Position numbers and translations under genes: made by a program. From Pseudomonadota bacterium (GTDB lineage: Bacteria > Pseudomonadota > Gammaproteobacteria > Burkholderiales > Rhodocyclaceae): a DNA stretch of 39,926 nucleotides. The stretch covers positions 1 to 39,926 of the forward strand of contig JAKOZI010000101.1 in the NCBI GenBank assembly GCA_029780075.1, in the 5' to 3' direction. The stretch's first letter is position 1. Each line of letters opens with the position of its first letter. Positions 28,573-35,206 of this stretch are shown here, piece by piece. Under the pieces are notes generated by a model. The model was not told the DNA's origin, ran no database searches, and saw nothing but the letters and a program-made list of their open reading frames with translations.

Positions 28573-28675
28573 AATGACTTCTCCTGCTTGAAGTAAAAAA
28601 CTGGAGCCTGACACGTCTGGGGTACCTTGCCCTGGACGGCCAACCCTTCTTGAAATAGCTGCCATAGCTTTCATC

Positions 28676-29437
28676 TCAACTGGTCACCAACGGTGGCGAG
28701 ATCAGCGAGCACATGCCAGTTCTGGCATTCCGGTCGTGCAGGCCAGCAGTAAGCTGCCTTGTCCAGCCTTTGAGGATGGCTCCTGCGCCCGAAAGTTCCT
28801 GCGCGATGTCGTTCAGGTTGTCGTAGACTTCGTTCAGCCAGAACGTACGGCCAGGAGATCTCCCATCCGCAGACGCCGACGGCTGATCCCGAGACGACAC
28901 AGGGGATTGATCCGACCTCCCCCAGAGAGTCTGGGCTCTATAGCGGCCCAGCACATGCCTGCTCGCCATCGCTTGATCGGCATCGCATTCGGCTGCAGGA
29001 GACCCATTGGCCAGCCTGGCGTAGCCATGCTGCAGGCTCTCTGCGGCTTTTTGAATCACTCCCAGCATCTGGCCGGCAACTTCGTCGGGACCGGACAACA
29101 GCTGATGAAAGCTGCGCGCAGTGCGGAACAGGCCCGCGGCGGCGCGATCCAGGGTTTCCATGGTCCAGTGAATCTCTTCTACTCCGGAGCGTAGTTCCAG
29201 CATCGAGTCAACGGCCGCACGATTGCGCCGCTGCAGTTCCTCACGACGCTGCTCCAGATCAAGCAAGCGAAGTGAATGCGCGGACTCCTTCCCCTGCAAC
29301 ACCTCGCTGGCAGTCCTGGCCAGATTGACCACCATTCTTGCCTGTTGGTCGATCATGCTGAAGAAGTCGGGGGTTTCGGCAGGAAAAGCAGGCGGACGGA
29401 CTCTCTGCACAAATTGCGAAATGGCGATGGTTGTCAC
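28676..29437 (-). CDS. DUF47/PhoU-like protein A
   Basis: Helical protein distantly like DUF47/PhoU. DFFSMIDQQARMVVNLARTASEVLQG matches the family's first helix (F..L.EQA..V..AA..L), the middle IHWTMETLDRAAAGLFRTARSF matches the 'I..L...LD...D.I..AA' helix, and WLNEVYDNLNDIAQELSGAGAILKG matches the last one. The section between (about residues 175-210) is Ser/Asp/Pro-rich and looks unlike the family, so the fold may be partly degraded. I favour the GTG at 29437 (AGGTGA five bases upstream, 253 residues); an ATG at 29563 would give 295 residues. It is followed directly by protein B on the same strand. The call is an inference from pattern, not a search. Confidence 0.6.
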   Translation of the reverse strand: MTTIAISQFVQRVRPPAFPAETPDFFSMIDQQARMVVNLARTASEVLQGKESAHSLRLLDLEQRREELQRRNRAAVDSMLELRSGVEEIHWTMETLDRAAAGLFRTARSFHQLLSGPDEVAGQMLGVIQKAAESLQHGYARLANGSPAAECDADQAMASRHVLGRYRAQTLWGRSDQSPVSSRDQPSASADGRSPGRTFWLNEVYDNLNDIAQELSGAGAILKGWTRQLTAGLHDRNARTGMCSLISPPLVTS

Positions 29438-29837
29438 GGCATTCACCTGTTTTCTGCTTCGCGGAGGGCGGGAGGAAGGGTCATCACGACAAGGTGGTTT
29501 GGTCAGTGGGAGCGCCTTGAATTCTCTGCTCTCCCGACATGGATTAAGCACAAATCGGGCCATACTGCGGCAGTTCTATATTGTCATTTAAAAGCAATGA
29601 CATGGATGCTGAACACAGGGCTTTCGAAAAGGACCCCGGGGTGCAACAAAATGCTGATACCGAACCCGGAAATTCCAGAATCGGCTCCCTGTTTATGCTT
29701 TAATACAGAGCCTTAGGAGATTTGGAAGGACTTGGGACCCGGCAACGAAGCGTTACACCGTGACGCCCTGAACGGCAGCCTTGCCTGTGGTCTGCCATCG
29801 TCGCCATCCGCGTTCTTCGAGTCGATGCCCAGTTCGC
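29438..29837. other. Gene-poor interval upstream of PhoU-like A; probable deletion scar of the Wadjet locus
   Basis: About 400 bases with no convincing gene if protein A starts at 29437. It contains a 7-bp inverted repeat (tgtcatt/aatgaca, 29582-29588 and 29596-29602) just upstream of the ATG alternative of gene A, in an AT-rich pocket, suiting a promoter or operator. An 11-base copy of part of the 27716-27759 hairpin arm (acccggcaacg) occurs at 29737-29747. jetB, jetC and jetD would be expected here on the minus strand and are absent. Confidence 0.5.
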
Positions 29838-29873
29838 TCAAGCATTGAACGGGTCGAGTTCTGCCACACTCAA
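29838..29873 (-). pseudogene. Possible 5' remnant of jetB
   Basis: A TTG overlapping the jetA stop (TTGA) opens an 11-codon frame (initiator plus SVAELDPFNA) that ends at once in TGA. Overlapping starts are normal in Wadjet operons, so this could be the first codons of a deleted jetB (DUF4194). The stretch is too short to prove homology. Confidence 0.25.
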
Positions 29874-31324
29874 CGCACGAAGATCACACGCGGCAGCCGC
29901 GCCTGCCTGGCGTGGGGGTGACCTTCCGACGTCATCCCGGTCCAAACGATCAACTCGGTGACGCCTTCGTCGATCACCGCCTTGAAGGTATCGTCGGCGA
30001 GTTGCAGATAGGCCACCAGTTCGGCCAGGCCATGTTGCAGCGGTCTCGTTTCGCACAGCTCGCGCAGTGTCACCTGCGAGCGATCCTGCAAGGCATGGCG
30101 GATGTGGCGTGCGAGTTGCGCGCGGTCGACCACCACCTGCGAAAACAACACCGCGGCGTCGACCTCGCCATCGCCCGCGGCGAGCGCCACGTCGGCGATC
30201 GACGGCTTGATCGCCGGCGTGTACAGCGGCCGCTCGATCGGCAGTTCGATGGCGGCCGCGGTGTCGGCGATGCTCATCACCGTACCCGTCGGCGGCGTGT
30301 CGCGCAGCGCCAGAGCCTTGGCCTCGATGCCGTGCAGGATATCCATGATGCGGCGATTCTCCAGCCAGGCCTGATCGTCGAGAAAGCGGCGCAACTGCTG
30401 CGAGAGCTGGGCCACCGTGCGTTGCGTGTGCTCGCCGGCTTCCAGCCAATCGTAGTGTATGCGACGGGTGCGTACGTCGGGACGCAGTTCGAGTACCGGC
30501 GGCAACGCCAGCACCCGTTCGAGCAGGGTGGTCAGCTCTTCCTGACGGCGGCTCGACATCAGGAAATCCCAGAAGGCGCGAAAGCTCCGCCCCTGGTCGG
30601 AATCGGCAATCGCATCGCGCTCACCCATGATTTCTTCGAGCAGCGCGCCCTTGGCGCCTTCCCACAAGGCGATGCGCTCGCGCACGCGCCGGTCGAGCCC
30701 ACGGAAGTTGTGCTCGACCTCGCGAAAGTCGGTCAGCAGTTCGCGCGCCAGCGTCGTGAACTGCTGGAAGCGATCCTTCAGCCCGGTGGCGTCGAGCATC
30801 GGCAGATCACCGGACAGGACGCGTGCGATTTCGGCATCGATCTCGTCGCGGCGGCGCTGCAATTCGGCGATACGCGCCTGCGGATCGCTCTCGCTGCCCT
30901 CGCTCATCTGTTTCAGCAGCTCGAACAGGGTCAGCAGGCGCGACTCGGTGCCGACAAAGCTGCGTTCGGCGAGCGTCTCCAGCCAGGCGATCGCCTTCTC
31001 GGTGGCCGGCATCAGGTCGAAGTGCGGTTCGTCCGAGCCCTGCGCGTAGTACTTGCGCAGCCAGCCCTTGTCGTTCGCCGCCCAGTCGTTGAGGTAGTCC
31101 AGCGCCGATTTCGGGAAAGCCGCTGCGCCGAGGCGCTCGCGCAAGCCATAGAGTTCGTCTTCGAGCGCCTCGGCCAGGTCGGCCTGCGTCATCACCCGCA
31201 CATTCGGCGCGATGAATACACGCCGTAGAAAGCTCGTCACCAGCGGCGCATGCTCGGAGCGCAGCAAGCGCCAGGCCGGATGGCCCTGGCGCAACAGTTC
31301 GAGGGTGGCGTAGTCGAGGCTCAT
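29870..31324 (-). CDS. jetA: Wadjet system protein JetA (DUF3375), orphan
   Basis: 484-residue DUF3375 protein, the MukF/kleisin-like subunit of type I Wadjet, an SMC complex that with JetB, JetC and nuclease JetD cleaves invading plasmids. It begins LDYATLELLRQGHPAWRLLRSEHAPL and ends with PRVIFVR, so it looks complete. Typical stretches are NDKGWLRKYY, SDEPHFDLMPATEKAIAWLE, FVGTESRLLTLFELLKQM and the helical middle region DEIDAEIARVLSG. Its ATG overlaps the stop of an upstream remnant (GCATGA), implying it once followed another gene in an operon. None of jetB, jetC or jetD follows; PhoU-like genes lie there instead. Without partners it cannot form the known complex, so it is a relic or has been reused. 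Confidence 0.85.
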   Translation of the reverse strand: MSLDYATLELLRQGHPAWRLLRSEHAPLVTSFLRRVFIAPNVRVMTQADLAEALEDELYGLRERLGAAAFPKSALDYLNDWAANDKGWLRKYYAQGSDEPHFDLMPATEKAIAWLETLAERSFVGTESRLLTLFELLKQMSEGSESDPQARIAELQRRRDEIDAEIARVLSGDLPMLDATGLKDRFQQFTTLARELLTDFREVEHNFRGLDRRVRERIALWEGAKGALLEEIMGERDAIADSDQGRSFRAFWDFLMSSRRQEELTTLLERVLALPPVLELRPDVRTRRIHYDWLEAGEHTQRTVAQLSQQLRRFLDDQAWLENRRIMDILHGIEAKALALRDTPPTGTVMSIADTAAAIELPIERPLYTPAIKPSIADVALAAGDGEVDAAVLFSQVVVDRAQLARHIRHALQDRSQVTLRELCETRPLQHGLAELVAYLQLADDTFKAVIDEGVTELIVWTGMTSEGHPHARQARLPRVIFVR

Positions 31325-31642
31325 GCCAGAACGGCTTCGATCGCTTCCCAGCGCTGCTCGCTGACCACCACGCGTGAGCCAACGTCACCTTCGAACAGCG
31401 TCTGTTGAAAAGCCTTGCAATGTAGATGCACTTGACCTGCCCCGCGTAGCGCGGCAGCTGAACCTTGAGCGCATGCAGGTTGTCGCCGTGCACGATCAGC
31501 CTGCCGCTGTCGCCGCTGTCGCCGCTGTTTCCGCCCTCGCCGCAGGACCGTTCCGGCACCGGCTGCAGCGCAGACGGCACGTTCTGGTGATGCTTGACGA
31601 CCACCGCCTTGTGCCAATCCAGAGTGCAGCGTCGGCAAGCGA
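31321..31642 (-). pseudogene. Remnant of a type III-like DNA methyltransferase (mod) joined to the tail of another gene
   Basis: The minus strand shows the N-terminal part of a Mod-type adenine methyltransferase: TLDWHKAVVVKHHQNVP, then GRLIVHGDNLHALK and LPRYAGQVKCIYI. In intact relatives the next residues are the catalytic DPPYNTG; here the frame instead runs into unrelated sequence. The first codons (PTL) are in another frame, so there is also an early frameshift. A Gly/Ser/Asp stretch is coded by three 9-base repeats (about 31500-31530). In a different frame the region ends FQQTLFEGDVGSRVVVSEQRW...EAVLA with a stop overlapping the jetA ATG, probably the 3' end of a second lost gene. This suggests one internal deletion in a restriction-modification/Wadjet island. 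Confidence 0.75.
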
Positions 31643-32824
31643 TCAGGACTCTGGCTGCGGCGTCAGACGCGTCACCTCGTCGAGCGCATCGGCCAGGTTG
31701 CGCAACGTGCGGTCGGGATTGTGAAGCTTTTCGAGGCCGAACAGGCCCACCCGGAAGGTGCTGAAATCGGCCGGCTCGTCGCATTGCAGCGGCACGCCGG
31801 CGGCGGTCTGGACACCGATCGAGACAAATTTCCGGCCCGACTGGATCTCGGGGTCGTCAGTGTAGCTGACAACCACGCCCGGCGCCTGGAAACCTTCGGC
31901 GGCGACGCTCTTGAAACCCTTGCCGGTGAGCAGCGCGCGCACACGCAGGCCGACTTCCAGTTGCTCCTGGCGTACCCGCTCGAAGCCATAGTTTTCGGTT
32001 TCCCGCATCACGTCGCGCAACACCGCCAACGCGTCGGTGGGCATCGTCGCGTGGTAGGCATGGCCGCCATTTTCGAAGGCCTCCATGATCTGCATCCATT
32101 TTTTGAGGTCGCAGGCAAAGCTGCTGCTGGTCGTGGCGTCGATCCGCGTACGCGCGCGCTCGCCCAGCACCACCAGGGCGCAGCACGGCAGACCGGTCCA
32201 GCCTTTTTGCGGCGCGCTGATCAGCACGTCCACCGCGCTGGCAACCATATCAACCCAGACCGCTCCGGAAGCGACGCAGTCGAGGACGAACAGCCCGTCC
32301 ACCTCGCGTACCGCTTCGCCGACGGCGCGCAGGTAGTCATTCGGCAGAATGATTCCGGAAGCGGTTTCGACGTGTGGCGCGAAAACGATATCCGGCCTTT
32401 CTTCACGAATACGGGCAACGACCTCCTCGACCGGCGGCGGCGCGAACGGCGCCTGCCGGTCCTCACCGACACGGCGGGCCCGCAGGACGATACTTGCCGA
32501 GGCAATGCGCCCCATGTCGAGAATCTGCGTCCAGCGGAAGCTGAACCAGCCGTTGCGGATGATCAGGCACTTCCTGTCATTTGCAAACTGGCGAGCCACG
32601 GCTTCCATGCCGAAGGTGCCGCTACCCGGTACGATGATCGCGGTCTTGCCGTTGTATACCGCCTTGAGAATCCGGGAGATGTCCTTCATCACCCCCTGAA
32701 AGCGCTGCGACATGTGGTTCAGTGATCGGTCGGTATAGACCACCGAGAATTCGAGCAGACCATCGGGGTCGGTTTGGGGCAGCAGTGCAGGCACGATTGT
32801 CTCCAGTTGGTAAGGTGAGGGCAT
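31643..32824 (-). CDS. Class V aminotransferase (alanine/serine-glyoxylate aminotransferase family)
   Basis: 393-residue PLP enzyme of fold type I. Marks are the glycine-rich cofactor site PGSGTFGMEAVARQF, VETASGIILPNDYL, DCVASGAVWVDM with the PLP-binding Asp, and SAPQKGWTGLPCCALVVL with the Schiff-base Lys. It is closest in pattern to serine-glyoxylate/alanine-glyoxylate or 2-aminoethylphosphonate-pyruvate aminotransferases; the exact substrate cannot be read. ATG 32824 is taken, but a GTG at 32794 has a better ribosome binding site (TGGAGA) and may be the true start (383 residues). Its stop directly abuts the mod remnant; it is divergent from the DUF808 gene. Confidence 0.88.
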   Translation of the reverse strand: MPSPYQLETIVPALLPQTDPDGLLEFSVVYTDRSLNHMSQRFQGVMKDISRILKAVYNGKTAIIVPGSGTFGMEAVARQFANDRKCLIIRNGWFSFRWTQILDMGRIASASIVLRARRVGEDRQAPFAPPPVEEVVARIREERPDIVFAPHVETASGIILPNDYLRAVGEAVREVDGLFVLDCVASGAVWVDMVASAVDVLISAPQKGWTGLPCCALVVLGERARTRIDATTSSSFACDLKKWMQIMEAFENGGHAYHATMPTDALAVLRDVMRETENYGFERVRQEQLEVGLRVRALLTGKGFKSVAAEGFQAPGVVVSYTDDPEIQSGRKFVSIGVQTAAGVPLQCDEPADFSTFRVGLFGLEKLHNPDRTLRNLADALDEVTRLTPQPES

Positions 32825-33014
32825 GGATTGCGGCTGGCGAAGGACGGGGAGCATACCGCCAAGTCCGCACGCCGCGCTAGTCGCCACCGCGCTGCCACAG
32901 AAAAAAGGCACCGCACCGAGCCTGTCAACGCGACCAGGTGACGCGCCGGGGAACATTTTCGGGCACCGGGTATCGCCTTATCGCCTAGAATTCGGAATCT
33001 TCCGACCCTCGCGA

Positions 33015-33026
33015 CCGCGATCGCGG
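33015..33026. promoter_or_regulatory. 12-bp perfect palindrome upstream of the DUF808 gene
   Basis: ccgcgatcgcgg is its own reverse complement and lies about 30 bases before the ATG at 33058, between the divergent aminotransferase and DUF808 genes. It could be an operator, but its GCGATCGC core is a common GC-rich octamer, so this is only a candidate. Confidence 0.25.
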
Positions 33027-33057
33027 CCGCCCATATTCTGACAACTAGGACACCCCA

Positions 33058-33999
33058 ATGGCCGGAGCCAGCCTGCTTGCCCTGATCGACGACATTGCCT
33101 CGGTGCTTGACGACGTTGCCCTGATGACCAAGGTGGCCGCCAAGAAGACTGCCGGCGTTCTGGGCGACGACCTCGCGCTCAACGCGCAACAGGTGTCCGG
33201 CGTGCGTGCCGAGCGCGAGTTGCCGGTGGTCTGGGCGGTGGCGGTCGGTTCGCTGAAGAACAAGCTGATCCTGGTACCGGCGGCACTGGCCATCAGCCGC
33301 TTCATCCCCTGGGCGGTAACGCCCCTGCTGATGCTGGGCGGCCTGTACCTGTGCCTCGAAGGCGTCGAGAAGCTGGCCGACAAGTGGCTGCACAAATCCG
33401 TCGACGAGGTCGCCCGGCACGACGAGCAACTGACCGCCGCACTGGGCGGCAAAACGGTCGACCTGGCGGCGTTCGAAGCCGACAAGATCAAGGGCGCCAT
33501 CCGTACCGACTTCGTGCTCTCGGCCGAGATTGTCGTGATTGCGCTTGGCACCGTCGCCGGGCAACCGTTTTCCACGCAGGTTGCGGTGCTGTCGGGGATC
33601 GGGCTGATCATGACCGTGGGCGTGTATGGAGTGGTCGGCGGCATCGTCAAGATGGATGACCTGGGGCTCCACCTGCTGACCACGAACAACGCTCTGCTGC
33701 AAACGATGGGCAGAGGCCTGCTGCTGGCGGCGCCACGCCTGATGAAAGCCTTGACGGTGATCGGCACGGCGGCAATGTTCCTGGTCGGCGGTGGCATCCT
33801 GACGCACGGCATCACGCCGCTGCATCAGCTGATCGAACATGTCGCCGGACTGGCTGGCGGGATGGCCGGTGTCGGCGGCGTGCTCAAGGCCTTGACGCCG
33901 GTCGTGCTCGACCTGTTGGTCGGGCTTGCCGCCGGCGCATTGGCTCTCCTCGGGGTGCACGCCTTTGCAGCCGTGCGTGCAGCGTTCGGACGCCAATGA
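33058..33999 (+). CDS. DUF808 family inner membrane protein (YedI-like)
   Basis: 313-residue integral membrane protein of unknown function. The N-terminal [20 protein letters not shown] and [20 protein letters not shown] are diagnostic for DUF808, as is [12 protein letters not shown]. About five or six hydrophobic segments are visible, from [20 protein letters not shown] to [17 protein letters not shown] near residue 250. AGGA lies eight bases before the ATG. It is 67 bases upstream of the RND adaptor on the same strand; co-transcription is possible but a functional link is not established. Confidence 0.93.
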   Translation: MAGASLLALIDDIASVLDDVALMTKVAAKKTAGVLGDDLALNAQQVSGVRAERELPVVWAVAVGSLKNKLILVPAALAISRFIPWAVTPLLMLGGLYLCLEGVEKLADKWLHKSVDEVARHDEQLTAALGGKTVDLAAFEADKIKGAIRTDFVLSAEIVVIALGTVAGQPFSTQVAVLSGIGLIMTVGVYGVVGGIVKMDDLGLHLLTTNNALLQTMGRGLLLAAPRLMKALTVIGTAAMFLVGGGILTHGITPLHQLIEHVAGLAGGMAGVGGVLKALTPVVLDLLVGLAAGALALLGVHAFAAVRAAFGRQ

Positions 34000-34066
34000 T
34001 CATTTACGGTACCCCGCCGGGGACAATCGTCCAGCCTTTGATTTCGAGAATTACGGTAACGCCAAA

Positions 34067-35200
34067 ATGACAAGAACCAGGATTTTGGTGGTGGCCGCGA
34101 TGGCCACCACCGTCGTCGGCGCCGGGTACTGGTATCACAGCACTCGCAACGCCACCTCTGCCGGCACCGCCAAGGCGGTGCCGGCAGTGCCGGTGACCGT
34201 CGCCCAGGCGATACTTGGCGACGTGCCGGTCCTGCTCGATGTCGTCGGTCGCGCGGAAGCGTACGAAAGCGTGACGCTGAAGTCTAGGCTCGACGGACAG
34301 GTCGCAGCCGTGCCATACACCGAAGGGCAGCATGTCCGGCAGGGCGAGGTCCTGGTGCAGCTCGATGCCGGCGATTTCGACGCCCGCCTGCTGCAGGCCG
34401 AGGCCAATCTGGCCAAAGACCAAGCCCTCCTGGCCAAGGCCAGGGCCGATGTCGCGCGCTATCTCGCCCTGCAGGGACGCGGTTTCGTTTCCGAAGAAAA
34501 GGGCAACGAGCTGCGCACCGCCGAAGCCGCCGCAGCGGCAACGGTGAAGGCCGACCAGGCGGCCGTCGAACTGGCCAGGCGCCAGATCTCTTACACCACC
34601 ATCCGCGCGCCGTTCGCCGGCGTGGTCGGCGCGCGCCTGGTCTTTCCCGGTTCGGCGGTCAAGATCAATGACACGGCTCTGGCGGTGGTCAATCGCATTC
34701 GGCCGCTGTACGTAACGTTCTCGGTTCCCGAAAAGCACCTGCCACGCCTGCGCAAGGCCATCGGAGGCGGCGAAATGCGCGCCGGCGTCACGATCCCCGG
34801 CGACCGGGAGCAGCGTTTTGAGGCGACGGTCCGGTTTATCGACAACACCGTCGATGCTGCAACCGGCACCATCCAGATGAAGGCCTTGCTCGAAAACCGC
34901 GACGAGAAACTCACGCCCGGACAATTTCTCAATATCAGCATGTCGCTCGACACCCTCGCCAAGGCAGTCGTCGTTCCCGCCGAAGCCGTACAACAGGGCC
35001 CGGAGGGCAACTTCCTGTTTGTCGTCAGGCCGGACAACACCGTCGAACCCCGGAAGATCGAGGTACAGGCCGGCTATCGTGGCCTGGCAGCGATTGGCAA
35101 GGGCGTCGCCGCGGGGGAAACGGTGGTCACCGACGGCCAGCTCAGATTGACCCCCGGCGCCCTGGTCCAGGCCAGGCCTGCCCAGCAAAAAACCGAGTAG
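34067..35200 (+). CDS. RND efflux periplasmic adaptor subunit (membrane fusion protein)
   Basis: 377-residue HlyD/MexA-type adaptor linking an inner-membrane RND pump to an outer-membrane channel. An N-terminal anchor or signal segment (ILVVAAMATTVVGAGYWY) has no lipobox Cys. The lipoyl half-motif LKSRLDGQVAAVPYTEGQHV, the alpha-hairpin rich in Ala/Lys (LLQAEANLAKDQALLAKA), the second lipoyl half RRQISYTTIRAPFAGVVG and the beta-barrel region FIDNTVDAATGTIQMKA are clear. ATG 34067 begins the signal-anchor; the longer frame to 33926 runs into the DUF808 gene. The pump gene starts six bases after its stop. Confidence 0.95.
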   Translation: MTRTRILVVAAMATTVVGAGYWYHSTRNATSAGTAKAVPAVPVTVAQAILGDVPVLLDVVGRAEAYESVTLKSRLDGQVAAVPYTEGQHVRQGEVLVQLDAGDFDARLLQAEANLAKDQALLAKARADVARYLALQGRGFVSEEKGNELRTAEAAAAATVKADQAAVELARRQISYTTIRAPFAGVVGARLVFPGSAVKINDTALAVVNRIRPLYVTFSVPEKHLPRLRKAIGGGEMRAGVTIPGDREQRFEATVRFIDNTVDAATGTIQMKALLENRDEKLTPGQFLNISMSLDTLAKAVVVPAEAVQQGPEGNFLFVVRPDNTVEPRKIEVQAGYRGLAAIGKGVAAGETVVTDGQLRLTPGALVQARPAQQKTE

Positions 35201-35206
35201 CGCCGC

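Noticed and set aside
29582-29602. Pho box upstream of PhoU-like A
   Set aside because: Only one TGTCAT half-site in each orientation; Pho boxes are direct repeats with 11-base spacing.
27719-29747. gttgccggg as a dispersed intergenic repeat family
   Set aside because: The 9-mer also occurs inside genes (for example at 661 and near 22765), as expected in GC-rich coding DNA. Only the 18-bp palindrome and the 12-base copy are kept.
29838-30449. 203-codon open frame on the minus strand ending in SVAELDPFNA
   Set aside because: Most of it is an alternative frame inside jetA. Only its last 12 codons are kept, as a possible jetB stump.
29912-31228. 438-codon open frame on the plus strand
   Set aside because: It lies entirely antisense to jetA, has no recognisable domain, and arises from codon bias in the complementary frame of a GC-rich gene.
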